Origin: JARRQJ01 sp963761035
GTDB lineage: Bacteria; Pseudomonadota; Gammaproteobacteria; DRLM01
Length of the DNA: 64,000 nt
Direction: 5' to 3'
NCBI GenBank assembly: GCA_963761035.1
Contig: CAVXFH010000002.1
Location: forward strand, 1,302,001 to 1,366,000
Below the pieces are notes generated by a model that was given only the letters and a program-made list of their open reading frames with translations, did no database searches and was not told the origin of the DNA. Numbering within the stretch: position 1 is the stretch's first letter; every line of letters begins with the position of its first letter. This document shows positions 26,454-36,419 of the stretch, piece after piece. Both the position numbers and the translations under genes were made by a program.

Positions 26454-27263
26454 ATGAATAAAACGACGGTGTGGTTGATGATTGCAGCGATTATCTTGGG
26501 CGGCGCCGCGGGATATTTCTTCCAGTCTCGTCATCGCCAGGAGGCGCCGGTGCTACCCGCCGCCGCGCCCAAGCAGGAGGAGCCGCCGCCGGCGGATAAC
26601 GAACCCCTTACCCGCTTCCCCGTGCCGCCATCCGCCACCGCGGAGAGTGAACCGGCGGAGCCTCTTCCTACGATGCAGGAAAGCGACCCCGCCCTATTGG
26701 AGGCACTCGGCCGAATAGTCGACCCGAATCGCCTGGGCGAACTGTTCGTCGTGAAGGACATGATCAATCGTTTCGTGGTCACCGTCGATAACCTGCCGCG
26801 CGCCAAACTGCCGCTGCGCACGCTTCCCACCCTGCCGGTACCGGGAAAATTTCTGGTCATCGACAAGGGCATCGGCAAGGCGGAGATCGCCCCCGACAAC
26901 TACAAGCGCTACGCGCGCTACGCGGCCTTTTTCGCCGGGTTGGACAGCCGCAAGATTGCCGCCGTCTATTTTCATTTCTATCCCTTGATTCAACAAGCCT
27001 ACCTGGACCTGGGATACAAATCGTCCTATTTCAATGATCGGCTGATCGCGGTGATCGACGACCTGCTCGCCGCACCGGACGTCACGGATCCCGTGCCGCT
27101 GATACAACCGTCGGTGCTCTATAAATATGCCGATCCGCAACTGGAGGCCCTGTCATCGGGACAAAAGATTATGATACGCATCGGCCGCGACAATGCCGTG
27201 CAGGTCAAGGCGAAGCTGCGGGAACTGCGGGAAATCTTGACGAAGCGGGATCTCAATCGCTGA
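26454..27263 (+). CDS. DUF3014 membrane-anchored periplasmic protein
   Basis: The 269-residue protein has one N-terminal membrane anchor (VWLMIAAIILGGAAGYFF), a Pro/Glu-rich linker (about 28-80) and a conserved domain with NRFVVTVDNLPRAKLP, YFHFYPLIQQAYLDLGY and DPVPLIQPSVLYKYADPQLE, characteristic of DUF3014. No enzyme motif is visible. The family is common in Gammaproteobacteria and of unknown function. It stands alone and converges on the Bat operon. Confidence 0.85.
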   Translation: MNKTTVWLMIAAIILGGAAGYFFQSRHRQEAPVLPAAAPKQEEPPPADNEPLTRFPVPPSATAESEPAEPLPTMQESDPALLEALGRIVDPNRLGELFVVKDMINRFVVTVDNLPRAKLPLRTLPTLPVPGKFLVIDKGIGKAEIAPDNYKRYARYAAFFAGLDSRKIAAVYFHFYPLIQQAYLDLGYKSSYFNDRLIAVIDDLLAAPDVTDPVPLIQPSVLYKYADPQLEALSSGQKIMIRIGRDNAVQVKAKLRELREILTKRDLNR

Positions 27264-27343
27264 TTGCATTGTCCGCATTGCATGAAATCATGCCATGCTT
27301 ATAGACCCGTTTCACCCATGAGGGTCACAGCTATCTCACCAGA

Positions 27344-29092
27344 TTAACGGCTGCGATACAGCGGTTCGAGCCCGACGTCCTGGTCCTTGGTCTTATTCCG
27401 TTTCTTGGTTTTATACGCGGTGAATTGCCGCCACAAGCCCTGCCCCTGCCATGATGCCGCCGTTTGCGCATAGAGCGCGCGGTCCAATTCTATCAAGGTA
27501 GCGGACAAGGGAGCCGGGCAAAGTCGCGCCACGGCGGTGAGACTGATAGGGGGATGCTGCGGCCAGCGGCGGCGCGCCCAGGCGAGCACCGCGCCCTTGG
27601 TCCGAGCGGCATCATTGGCGAGACAGCTTGCCTGCAGCGCCTTTTCCAGGCTGCGCAGGGATTCTTCTTCCTTTGACGGCGCCGCCGGCGCGATGGACAC
27701 GGTACCGCGCCTTGCCCGCCACCACCAGGCGGCCAGCGTCGCCAACCAACCGAGGCCGAGCAGCAACGCAATCCAAGGCCAACGACCGGAGGTGGAAGAT
27801 GGCTGGGGCAAGGCTTGCGGCGGCGTTGTGGCGAGCGGCGCGGCTTGCTGCGCAGGCTCCGGCGAGTTCACCAGTGGCATGGGCGAAGGCGCATTGCCGC
27901 CTATGGAGGCGGGGAGGACGGTGAAGTTGCGAGCCGGCAATCTCGCCTCTTCCATTTTATCGGTGGCAGTGTTCCACCACGCGATCTTGACGGCGGGCAG
28001 GGTAATTTTGCCCGCCCGGGTAGGAATGTAGGCAATCTTCTCGGTGCGCAGTCCGGTCACGCCCGCACTACCCTGAGTGTCTTTCAACGCCGGTTGATCC
28101 GGATATTGTTTGAGTCCGGTGATGGCGCCGTTATCGAGCGCGGGCAACTGGGAGGCGGTGAGACCGTCGGCCATGACGGCGATGGTACGCGTCACTGCTT
28201 GGCCGACCGTAAATTTTGGCGGGTACGGCGACCAGTTCTCGTCCAGCTCCAGGCTGCGAGCCGGCAACCATTGGCCGCCGTGAAAGGCAGCGGGGATGGG
28301 TTTGACGTCAATGCGCTCGGCTTGAGAGCGCAGCCGTTTGTGGCGGACGCTTTGATTGAAGGGGTCGATGGCGAAGAAACCACCGCCGCCACCCCCCCGT
28401 ACGATATCGCCGTCGAACACCACCGGTGCGATATCGATACCACCGCTCTTCTGCGGATAGATGGCATAACTCCGCTCGATGACGTCATAACGCATACCGT
28501 TGCGCTGCGTTTCAAAGCTTTTATCCTTACCCAGCTTCTCCACCACGGCGGTATCGCCGGGCACCGTCGGCTCCGTCAGTGTGGAGCCGTTGGCCAAATT
28601 CATCGCGTGATAGAGGCGAACGGTGTAGATAACCTGTTGCTGTACATAAGCGGTCTGCGGCTTGACGCTCACCTCCAAAAATAGGTCGCCGCCCCCCGCC
28701 GCGGCCCGGGCCTGACTTGCCGGCGTCACGGTTATAGTCATGGGCTGACTCTGTTCGCCGCCGACACTGATGGATGGAATCCGCAATTGACCGCTATGTT
28801 TCGCCATCAAGCTGATCCGCCATTGGGTCTTGCGGGTCATCGCGCCGTTGTCGATGACGATACTGCTACTTTTGCCTTGGCCCTGCACATCGAAATCCTG
28901 GCGCAACACTGATAAGTCTGGGCTGCCATTCACATCGCTGCCGGTCTCCAGCGTCAGGGTGAAGGATTCGTCCTCGGGCACCGGATTGCGGTCCACATAG
29001 GCCTGAAGCGCAGCCCATACCGGCAACGGGCTCATAATAACTAACATCACGACTATCATGGTCGTCATTCGCGTCAGCTTACATCTCACCAT
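27344..29092 (-). CDS. batD: BatD-like protein
   Basis: A 582-residue protein with a signal peptide (TTMIVVMLVIMSPLPVWA), beta-rich repeats (FTLTLETGSDVNG, ERSYAIYPQKSGG) and a C-terminal membrane helix (WPWIALLLGLGWLATLAAWWW, about residues 440-460), followed by a cytoplasmic tail. It overlaps the VWA/TPR gene by 7 bp and closes the MoxR-Bat operon. Bat proteins have been linked to oxygen tolerance and envelope stress; the mechanism is not established. Confidence 0.88.
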   Translation of the reverse strand: MVRCKLTRMTTMIVVMLVIMSPLPVWAALQAYVDRNPVPEDESFTLTLETGSDVNGSPDLSVLRQDFDVQGQGKSSSIVIDNGAMTRKTQWRISLMAKHSGQLRIPSISVGGEQSQPMTITVTPASQARAAAGGGDLFLEVSVKPQTAYVQQQVIYTVRLYHAMNLANGSTLTEPTVPGDTAVVEKLGKDKSFETQRNGMRYDVIERSYAIYPQKSGGIDIAPVVFDGDIVRGGGGGGFFAIDPFNQSVRHKRLRSQAERIDVKPIPAAFHGGQWLPARSLELDENWSPYPPKFTVGQAVTRTIAVMADGLTASQLPALDNGAITGLKQYPDQPALKDTQGSAGVTGLRTEKIAYIPTRAGKITLPAVKIAWWNTATDKMEEARLPARNFTVLPASIGGNAPSPMPLVNSPEPAQQAAPLATTPPQALPQPSSTSGRWPWIALLLGLGWLATLAAWWWRARRGTVSIAPAAPSKEEESLRSLEKALQASCLANDAARTKGAVLAWARRRWPQHPPISLTAVARLCPAPLSATLIELDRALYAQTAASWQGQGLWRQFTAYKTKKRNKTKDQDVGLEPLYRSR

Positions 29093-30948
29093 GGTTTCGC
29101 CTCGCCTTGCTGCGCTTGATACTCACGCTTGTATTGATATTCAAACTTGCGGCGCCACAAACCGCCCGGATCATCGGGGATGCGCCGCAGCCATTGCGCC
29201 GTGGCCTGGTCAGACTCGCTCTGTGGCGGGACGCCCTCGGTGGACGTTTGCGCCTGCGCGTCGTTCTTGTCGCCAATGTCTTGCCGCGCCCGCTCGCTCC
29301 CTTGCGCGTCCCTTTTTATCGCGCCGTTGCGTTGCCCGGGCGATTGATCGCCCGATTGTTTCCGCGGCGGCGCAACGGACCTATCACTCCCCTGCTGCGA
29401 CTTCGTCGGGTTCGCGGCTTGATCCTTGCCCTGCGACCCATTCGCCTGCTGTCCCGATCCTCGCTGTTGCTGTCCTTGTTTGCCGCTTTGCTGTTGGCCC
29501 TGTTGCTGCTTTTGCTGCCCGCCGGCTTGCTGTTGCTGCTGCTGTTGTCCGTTGCCGGTTGATTGGCCTTGCTTTGGCTGCAGCCACTTCTTCACCAGGT
29601 CGCGATTGTAGGCGGCGTCCTTAAAATCCGGGTCGCGCTTCAAGGCATCTTCATAGGCGCCGAGGGCCTCTTGATACTTGCCGAGATGCGCCAAGGCGTT
29701 GCCGCGGTTGTAATTGGCCTCGGCGTCGGTTTGTTTTGCGAGATCCCGCACCACCGCCTGGTAATCGCCGGCGCGGTAGTGCGCGGCGGCGCGCCATTGC
29801 GGATCCTTGAACAGCGTGGCCGCCTGCTGGGGCTGCTGCGCCGCCAGCGCCTGCGCGCCGCGTTGATCGGCGCGTTGCCACAGATCGGACCAGCCGAAGG
29901 CATAGGCGCTGTGCGGTATGGGCAACAATACCATAAGGCACAACATCAACAGATAACCGCGGCGGAAGGCCAGGGCCGCAAGGGGCAACAGCGGTATCAG
30001 CAACCACGGTCCCGCCTCGCGCCACTGGTCACTCTTCATACCCGCCACCCGCTGCGATTGCAGCGACGGCCAACCGCTATCGAAGGTAGCGATCAGATTA
30101 TTGGTGTCACTGTCGTCCGTGGCGATATGGCGATAGATGCCATGGCCCTCCGCGGCCAAGCGGGCCAGGGAGGCATCATCCAGTTTGGGCAACACGATGG
30201 CCCCGGCGGCGTCCTTGAAGAAGCCGCCATCCGCCAAGGGAATCGGCGCGCCCTCGGCGGTACCCACGCCCAGCACCGAGAGGCGATAACCGGCCGCCAC
30301 CAATTTTGTTACCGCGGCATGCAACGCCGCCGGTGCATCGTTATCGACACCGTCGGTTATCATCAGCACATCACCGTGCACCGCGCCGGATTGTTGCAAC
30401 AACGCCTGGGCCTTGATGATGGCGCGGTCGGCGCGGGAACCCTGCGCCGGCATCAGCTCGGTAGTGAGGCTAGACAACTGGCGGGCGATGGTGTCGACAT
30501 CGTTGGTCAAGGGCGTGACTACGAAGGGATCGGCGGCGTAGACCGCCAGCGCGGTGTCACCCTCTTTGCGTCGCGCCAGGATGTCGCGCAGTTTGAACTT
30601 GGCCATCTGCAGGCGACTCGGCTGCAGATCGGCGGCATCCATGGAGCGCGACAGATCGAGCAGTACCACCAGCGCCGAATCGCGGCGGAACACCGGTTGC
30701 TGCAATTTATCCCACGCCGGACCGGCCAGCGCGGTGACGACCAGCACGGCGCCGATGGCGGCCGCGGCGATGCCCCAGCCACTGCGCCGGTTGGTGCCGT
30801 CCATGAGCAAATACGGCAGCAGGCCGGCATCGACCACCGCCTGCCAGCTACGGCTGGCGCGGCGGCGGCGCCACAGCAGCGCCAGCAACACGGCCAGCGG
30901 CAGCAATGCCAAGAACCAAGCGGGGCGCAGAATGTGAAGGCTATGCAT
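29086..30948 (-). CDS. batB: BatB/BatC-like VWA and TPR protein
   Basis: This 620-residue protein joins what are often two genes. The BatB part has two N-terminal helices, a von Willebrand A domain with an intact MIDAS (VLLDLSRSMDA, about residue 97; ITDGVDNDAP) and a third helix near 325. The BatC part has TPRs (YNRGNALAHLGKYQEALGAY, about residues 400-440). The C-terminal 150 residues are Gln/Gly-rich and probably disordered. It overlaps batA by 8 bp and batD by 7 bp. Confidence 0.88.
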   Translation of the reverse strand: MHSLHILRPAWFLALLPLAVLLALLWRRRRASRSWQAVVDAGLLPYLLMDGTNRRSGWGIAAAAIGAVLVVTALAGPAWDKLQQPVFRRDSALVVLLDLSRSMDAADLQPSRLQMAKFKLRDILARRKEGDTALAVYAADPFVVTPLTNDVDTIARQLSSLTTELMPAQGSRADRAIIKAQALLQQSGAVHGDVLMITDGVDNDAPAALHAAVTKLVAAGYRLSVLGVGTAEGAPIPLADGGFFKDAAGAIVLPKLDDASLARLAAEGHGIYRHIATDDSDTNNLIATFDSGWPSLQSQRVAGMKSDQWREAGPWLLIPLLPLAALAFRRGYLLMLCLMVLLPIPHSAYAFGWSDLWQRADQRGAQALAAQQPQQAATLFKDPQWRAAAHYRAGDYQAVVRDLAKQTDAEANYNRGNALAHLGKYQEALGAYEDALKRDPDFKDAAYNRDLVKKWLQPKQGQSTGNGQQQQQQQAGGQQKQQQGQQQSGKQGQQQRGSGQQANGSQGKDQAANPTKSQQGSDRSVAPPRKQSGDQSPGQRNGAIKRDAQGSERARQDIGDKNDAQAQTSTEGVPPQSESDQATAQWLRRIPDDPGGLWRRKFEYQYKREYQAQQGEAKPW

Positions 30949-31930
30949 GGCGTCCGCCCTGCAACCATAACAGCGGCGTCGCCAGCATCAAGGCCAAGCC
31001 CAGCGGCCAGAAGAACAGACTGCGCTGCGGGCGAAAAGTCTGCTTCTCCTGATCCACCGGCTGCAACTGATCGATGACGGCGTAGATCTTGTTCAACGCC
31101 GCGCTATCGCGCGCGCGGAAATAGCGTCCACCCGTCGCTTGCGCGATGGCGCGCAAGGCCCCCTCGTCCAGGTCCTGGGAGGGATTGACCTGTTGCATAC
31201 CGAACAGCGAGGGCACCATCACCGAGTCGGCGCCGATACCGATGGTATATATAGTAAGTCCCTCCTTGGCCGCCAACTTCGCCGCCGCGAGAGGATCGAC
31301 CTCACCGGCATTGTTGGCGCCGTCGGTGAGCAGGATCAGCACCTTGTTACCATTGGGATGGCGCTGCAGTTCCTTCACCGCCAAACCGATGGCATCGCCG
31401 ATGGCGGTCTGCTGACCCGCCAGCCCGATGACCGCTTCCTGCAACAAGGTGTCGACGGTCTGGCGATCGAAGGTGAGCGGCGACTGCACGTAGGCTTGCG
31501 AACCGAAGAGGATCAGACCGAGGCGATCGCCGACCCGTCGCTTGATGAAGTCGCCGGCAATGGCCTTGACCGCGGTGAGACGGTCCACCTGCTTGCCATC
31601 AAGCGTGAAATCCTGGGTGTTCATGCTACCGGAGAGATCCACCGCCAGCAGCAGGTCGCGGCCACTCACCGGCAGATCGATGGGCGCGCCGAGCCACACC
31701 GGCCGCGCCGCCGCGCCGACCAGCAACAGCCACGCGGCCAATGCGAGCCATACCCGCCAACGACGCTGCGCCGCGGCGCCAAGCAGCCTATCGCCGCCCA
31801 GGGCAAACGGGACGATGGCCGGCACGCGCAGCGCCGCCTCCTCGACAGCGGGCGCGGGCCGCAGCAGATAACGCGGCGCCAGCGGCAGCAAAATCAACAC
31901 CCACATCCACGGCCATTCGAAGTGGATCAT
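30941..31930 (-). CDS. batA: BatA-like VWA protein
   Basis: The start is ATG 31930, overlapping the DUF4381 stop (ATGA). The 329-residue product has membrane helices at both ends and a VWA domain with MIDAS residues (LLAVDLSGSMNTQDF, and ILLTDGANNAGEVDP). The motif and layout are those of BatA, an inner-membrane protein facing the periplasm. It probably works with the second VWA protein encoded downstream. Confidence 0.9.
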   Translation of the reverse strand: MIHFEWPWMWVLILLPLAPRYLLRPAPAVEEAALRVPAIVPFALGGDRLLGAAAQRRWRVWLALAAWLLLVGAAARPVWLGAPIDLPVSGRDLLLAVDLSGSMNTQDFTLDGKQVDRLTAVKAIAGDFIKRRVGDRLGLILFGSQAYVQSPLTFDRQTVDTLLQEAVIGLAGQQTAIGDAIGLAVKELQRHPNGNKVLILLTDGANNAGEVDPLAAAKLAAKEGLTIYTIGIGADSVMVPSLFGMQQVNPSQDLDEGALRAIAQATGGRYFRARDSAALNKIYAVIDQLQPVDQEKQTFRPQRSLFFWPLGLALMLATPLLWLQGGRHA

Positions 31931-32406
31931 CGCGCACTGCTTCCTTGGCGATGGGCGGGGAGTCGTTTGATCCAGCGCTCGCACAGGTCGATCAACGCCG
32001 CCGCATCGACTTCCGCGTGGTGCGCATAGGGACCGCTACGCAACACCTGCCCCACTCCCGACCGGAACGCCATACCTTCGCCGAGCGTGCGGTCGAGGAA
32101 GGCGAGCCAGGCCTCTCCGGTAAGCGCCGCCACATCCTGGCGCGGATAACGGCTGACCGCCACCCGGCGCAACAGCACCGACAATTCGCGCAACAACCGC
32201 TCCGGTGTCTCGTTGCGCAACCGCGCCAATGCGGTGAGCGCGCCGCCGCGCCACCGATTATGGCGGCGGCGCGCATAGACCGCATACGCAACACTGGCGG
32301 CGATAAGCGCCAGCGCCAGCAATCCCCACCACCCCGGCGCCGGCGGCCACCACGGCACCGCCGCCGGCAAATGAATATCGCGCAATTGACTCAGGTCTGG
32401 ATTCAT
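31927..32406 (-). CDS. DUF4381 membrane protein
   Basis: A 159-residue protein that begins NPDLSQLRDIHLPAAVPWWPPAPGW..., the family's N-terminal signature, followed by one membrane helix and a helical domain. It overlaps both neighbours by 4 bp inside the Bat operon, its usual place. Function is unknown. Confidence 0.88.
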   Translation of the reverse strand: MNPDLSQLRDIHLPAAVPWWPPAPGWWGLLALALIAASVAYAVYARRRHNRWRGGALTALARLRNETPERLLRELSVLLRRVAVSRYPRQDVAALTGEAWLAFLDRTLGEGMAFRSGVGQVLRSGPYAHHAEVDAAALIDLCERWIKRLPAHRQGSSAR

Positions 32407-33389
32407 CGCCGCCTTCCCAGTCCGCGCCGTAACACCGCCAGCGGCTCGGCGGCGGTGGAGAGAGACAGCAGGGTGACGCCATATCCGCGGCAGAGTTGAT
32501 GCAACTCGGCTTGGCGCTCGGCAAAGCGGCGGCGATAGCGTTCGCGCCGCTGCAAATCGCCGCTCTCCACGTCGACAATGCGGCGGCCGTCGCTGACCCG
32601 ATAACGGCCCGGCGGCGGCAATTCGGCCTCCAATGGATCGTGGATGTTAATGAGGATCACGTCATTGTGGCTGGCGAGCTGCGCCAGATGCACGCCGCTC
32701 CGCGCATCAAGCGCGGCGAAATCGCTGAGCATGACGATGAGACTGCCCGGTTGCACCACCCGGCGCAGGCGCAGCTGCGCCTGCTGTAGCGCCGCGGCGG
32801 CCGCGTGTTCATCGTTGCGGTGCGCCGCTTCCCGCCAAGCCGGGTGCTCAACCAAGCTGCGCAGCACATGCATTAACGGCGGTTGGCCGCGTTTGGGGCG
32901 CAGTTCCTCATGATGGCGTTCGTCAAAGATCAGCGCGCCGAGACGATCGCCGCGATGCAGCGTATTCCAGCCCAGCAGGGCGGCGGCCTGGGCGGCGCGC
33001 ACCGCCTTGAAAGCGCCGCGGGTAGCAAAGAACATGGAGGCGCGCAGATCGATCCACAGCAATACCGCCCGCTCGCGCTCCTCGCGAAACAGCTTGGTAT
33101 GGGGCTTGCCGCTGCGCGCGGTGACACGCCAATCGATACTGCGCACGTCGTCACCTTGGGCGTAGGGGCGCACTTCGTCGAACTCCATGCCGCGTCCCTT
33201 GAACGGCGACAGGTAAACGCCGCCGGCGATGGCGCGCACCATCCGCGGCTGCAGCGCCAGAGATGCGCCGCCGCGATGCAGGGCAAGCAGCGACGCCATG
33301 CTGACCCGTATCAAGCCGTCGCCCGCGGCGGCCGGCGTCTCGGCAACGGAAGAGGCTACCGATTTGCGGCGGCGCAATGCATTGATCAT
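32403..33389 (-). CDS. DUF58 protein of the MoxR-Bat operon
   Basis: I start at ATG 33389, which overlaps the moxR stop; a longer frame runs into moxR. The 328-residue protein has the DUF58 signature GRGMEFDEVRPYAQGDDVRSIDWRV split here as EVRPYAQGDDVRSIDW, and a degenerate VWA-like fold (LWIDLRASMFF, LIVMLSDFAAL). DUF58 proteins pair with MoxR ATPases, which are thought to remodel VWA proteins. Confidence 0.9.
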   Translation of the reverse strand: MINALRRRKSVASSVAETPAAAGDGLIRVSMASLLALHRGGASLALQPRMVRAIAGGVYLSPFKGRGMEFDEVRPYAQGDDVRSIDWRVTARSGKPHTKLFREERERAVLLWIDLRASMFFATRGAFKAVRAAQAAALLGWNTLHRGDRLGALIFDERHHEELRPKRGQPPLMHVLRSLVEHPAWREAAHRNDEHAAAAALQQAQLRLRRVVQPGSLIVMLSDFAALDARSGVHLAQLASHNDVILINIHDPLEAELPPPGRYRVSDGRRIVDVESGDLQRRERYRRRFAERQAELHQLCRGYGVTLLSLSTAAEPLAVLRRGLGRRR

Positions 33390-34390
33390 GGTACCGGAAT
33401 GAGTGTCAGCAGGGTCTCGATGATGTGATCCGGTGCGCGGCCCTCCGCCTCCGCTTCGTAGCTGAGCAACACGCGGTGGCGCAACACATCGTAGGCCATG
33501 GCCTGGATGTCCTCCGGACCAACATAATTGCGGCCGGCCAACCAAGCGTGGACGCGGGCGCAGCGATCGAGCGCTATAGTGGCGCGGGGGCTGGCGCCCC
33601 ATTGCACCCAGCCGCCGAGTTCGGCGCCGTAACGCGACGGATCACGGGTGGCCAGTACGATCTCGATGAGATAGCGCTCCAACGAGTCGGACATGTAGAC
33701 GGCCAGCGCCTCGTCGCGCGCCGCCATCAATGTCGTCTGGGAGAGCTTGGCCGCGGCCGCGCCGACAGTCGGCGCGGCGCGGGCCTCGCGGCGCGCCAGT
33801 TGCAGGATCTGCCGTTCCGTCTCCGCCTGGGGATAATCGATCTTCACGTGCAGCAGAAACCGATCGAGTTGCGCCTCGGGCAGGGGATAGGTGCCTTGCT
33901 GTTCGATGGGGTTCTGCGTAGCCATCACCAGGAACAGCTTGGGCAGGGAATAAGTGGTGTTGCCGACGGTGATCTGCCGCTCCGCCATGGCCTCCAACAA
34001 CGCCGATTGCACCTTGGCCGGCGCGCGATTGATCTCGTCGGCCAGAATCAGATTATGAAACAGGGGACCGGGTTGAAATTGAAAGGAGCCGTCCTGGGGC
34101 CGGAAGATATCCGTGCCGGTGAGATCCGCCGGCAACAGGTCCGGAGTGAATTGAATACGGTGGAAATCGCCCTCGATGCACTCGCTCAGCACCTTGATCG
34201 CCCGCGTCTTGGCCAGGCCGGGCGCGCCCTCCACCAGCAAGTGGCCGTCCGCCAGCAGCGCGATCAACAGCCGCTCGACCAGCGTTTCTTGACCAATGAT
34301 GCGTTGCGATATTTGCTGCTTAACCCGGTGTAAGGCCGCTTGTGTTGCAGAGATCCCCGCCGGTGCCTCCGGCGTTATTGATGCGCTCAT
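33386..34390 (-). CDS. moxR: MoxR-family AAA+ ATPase
   Basis: The ATG at 34390 fits better than a TTG two codons upstream. The 334-residue ATPase has a Walker A-like motif (EGAPGLAKTRA, with A in place of the usual G before K), Walker B (LILADEINRAPAKVQSALLEA) and sensor motif (VMATQNPIEQQGTYPLPEAQ). MoxR proteins act as chaperones for VWA-domain partners, here BatA and BatB. It is the first gene of a six-gene operon with overlapping stops and starts. Confidence 0.93.
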   Translation of the reverse strand: MSASITPEAPAGISATQAALHRVKQQISQRIIGQETLVERLLIALLADGHLLVEGAPGLAKTRAIKVLSECIEGDFHRIQFTPDLLPADLTGTDIFRPQDGSFQFQPGPLFHNLILADEINRAPAKVQSALLEAMAERQITVGNTTYSLPKLFLVMATQNPIEQQGTYPLPEAQLDRFLLHVKIDYPQAETERQILQLARREARAAPTVGAAAAKLSQTTLMAARDEALAVYMSDSLERYLIEIVLATRDPSRYGAELGGWVQWGASPRATIALDRCARVHAWLAGRNYVGPEDIQAMAYDVLRHRVLLSYEAEAEGRAPDHIIETLLTLIPVP

Positions 34391-34770
34391 TGTCAACCCC
34401 GCGAAATGAAAACCTGAATTTCAGTATTTCGTTTGGATTTTCGAGCTGAACCGCCGCTCCGCCTGTGCGCCGTCCACGACAATACACGACATCTTCAGCC
34501 GCAGGCCAGTCCAATCCCGGATTTCCGTTAGTTACTTAGCGGTTCATCTTCGGTTTCACGCTTACCGCGCCACGGCCGGGCTCTTTTTCCTTGATCTCGC
34601 ACCGGACTACGTCGTCCATACCCCCATGAGATTTCATCTCGAGGGTAGACAGAAGCCATATTATCATCCTGGAAAAGACAATTCCCTTTCCGACCATACG
34701 ACCGACTCGAACGCGGAAAGTTTCAAAGGCCGGCAGCAGTCCCGGTGACCCGGCCGCAACCTCCGCGCAT
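34391..34770. other. Intergenic region upstream of moxR
   Basis: These 380 bp hold the moxR promoter and the end of the dipZ transcript. A minus-strand frame ending at 34536 encodes a short basic C-terminus (DDVVRCEIKEKEPGRG) but it overlaps dipZ out of frame and lacks a clear start, so it is not called. Confidence 0.35.
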
Positions 34771-36417
34771 CTAGCCGAAGGTGAACGCATAGGCCTCCAG
34801 TCCCGGCGCATCGGTCTGGATTTCCAGCAAACTGTTCCGCGGTGTCTTTTGGTCGACCAACTCATATAAGGTGTTGTGGTCGACGGTGGCGCTTCCCATC
34901 GGGGCATCCTTGCCGGCATCGCCGCCGATGGTTTCGCCGTTGAGCCTGATCGAGACATGCACGGGTTTGCCGGCGGCGGCGCCGAGCACGAGAAACACCT
35001 TGCGGGCCTTGAAGTTGAGACGCAGCGCGGCGCCGCTTTCAGCGCTGACGATTTTCTCCGCTTCCACACGCCACTTCCCGCTCAAGGCCCAGGCATCTTC
35101 GGGGAGAAACGGCGGGAAGCGATAGGCCTCCTCCGCATCGCGATGCACGCGTTCCTTGCCGCCGAAGTTTTCCGCCCGGCCGTAACCCAGATAGGTTTCC
35201 GGCGTCTGGCCGGGCGAGTACGACGGCTCTGCCGCCCGCACGGCGGCGCCTTGGCCTTTAAGACCGAGCAGGTAGCGGATGTTGTTCTCCGTCACGGCGT
35301 AATCGCCCTCGCCGAAGTGGGTGTAAACCACCCGGCCGTCGCGGTCGATCAGGTAATGCGCAGGCCAATAACGGTTATTGAAATTTGTCCACGTGGCAAG
35401 GTCGTTGTCCAGCGCCACCGGATAGCGGATGCCGTACCGCGCGATGGCGGTCTTGACGTTGTCCAGCTTCTTCTCGAACTCAAATTCCGGCGCATGCACG
35501 CCGACGATCACCAAACCCCGGTCGCGGTACTTCCTGTCCCAATCGGTGATGTAGGGCAAGGTCCGCACGCAGTTGATGCAGGAGTAGGTCCAGAAATCAA
35601 TCAGGACTACCTTGCCTTTCAATCCCGCCATGGTGAGCGGCGGCGAGTTGAGCCAGGCTTGTATCCCCGAAAATTCCGGAGCGGGATACGGCCGATCCAG
35701 GCCCTTCTGCAAAGCGGGTGCGCCGGACGGCGTTTGCTTTTCACCGGCGGACGAAAACAACGACTGCGCGTCCACGCCGGAAGCAATGTAAGCGACGGAC
35801 AGCAAGATCAGCGCGCCGAACGACCTGCGCACCGCCTCGGCATGTTTGACGAAGAAACCCAGCTTACTCATGATTTTTCTCCCGGTCAGCGCAATGATGA
35901 GCATCGGCACCCCCGCGCCGATGGCGAAAGAGACGATGATGAGATCGCCGGCGAGATCGGTCTGCTCGCGGATGACCTGAACCAGCACGGCGGCCAGGAT
36001 CGGTCCGGCGCACGGCGTCCATACCAGACCGATGAGCGCGCCGATGGCGACGCCGCTGCCCAAGCCGCCGCCGCCCGTCGCGGCGAGGCGGTTGCCGAAA
36101 TCCGCCGCGCCCTGCGTCCATACGCTGAATTTTTCCGAGAGCTTGGAGGACAGCAGTATCAGGCCGAACAGGGTCAGCAGCGCCAGCGAAACGTCCTTGA
36201 CAATATCGAGATCGATGCCCAGCACCGCGACGATCTTGCGCGACAGCAGCGCGAACACCGTAAAAGCGGACACGAATCCGATAATGATGCCGTACGGCCT
36301 GCGCTTGCCGCCTTCCACCGATGCCGTCAACACCAGCGGCAGCACCGGCAGGATGCAAGGCGACGCGATCAGCGCCAAACCTTCGAGGAAGGCCAGGCCT
36401 ATATTTAGCGTGCTCAT
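34771..36417 (-). CDS. dipZ: DipZ: CcdA-like membrane domain fused to a thioredoxin-like domain
   Basis: I start at ATG 36417, directly after the msrB stop, giving 548 residues. The first 250 residues are a CcdA/DsbD-type electron-transfer domain with Cys in ASPCILPVLPL and VWTPCAGPILAAVL. A periplasmic redoxin domain follows with active site WTYSCINCVRTLPY (about residue 290). The last 150 residues form a carbohydrate-binding-like beta domain typical of DipZ. It carries reducing power from the cytoplasm to the periplasm and is well placed to recycle the MsrB encoded next to it. Confidence 0.92.
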   Translation of the reverse strand: MSTLNIGLAFLEGLALIASPCILPVLPLVLTASVEGGKRRPYGIIIGFVSAFTVFALLSRKIVAVLGIDLDIVKDVSLALLTLFGLILLSSKLSEKFSVWTQGAADFGNRLAATGGGGLGSGVAIGALIGLVWTPCAGPILAAVLVQVIREQTDLAGDLIIVSFAIGAGVPMLIIALTGRKIMSKLGFFVKHAEAVRRSFGALILLSVAYIASGVDAQSLFSSAGEKQTPSGAPALQKGLDRPYPAPEFSGIQAWLNSPPLTMAGLKGKVVLIDFWTYSCINCVRTLPYITDWDRKYRDRGLVIVGVHAPEFEFEKKLDNVKTAIARYGIRYPVALDNDLATWTNFNNRYWPAHYLIDRDGRVVYTHFGEGDYAVTENNIRYLLGLKGQGAAVRAAEPSYSPGQTPETYLGYGRAENFGGKERVHRDAEEAYRFPPFLPEDAWALSGKWRVEAEKIVSAESGAALRLNFKARKVFLVLGAAAGKPVHVSIRLNGETIGGDAGKDAPMGSATVDHNTLYELVDQKTPRNSLLEIQTDAPGLEAYAFTFG

Positions 36418-36419
36418 GT

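Noticed and set aside
34536..35069. A minus-strand frame that overlaps the dipZ 3' end
   Set aside because: Most of it is an out-of-frame copy of dipZ; the unique tail of about 40 codons has no clear start site.
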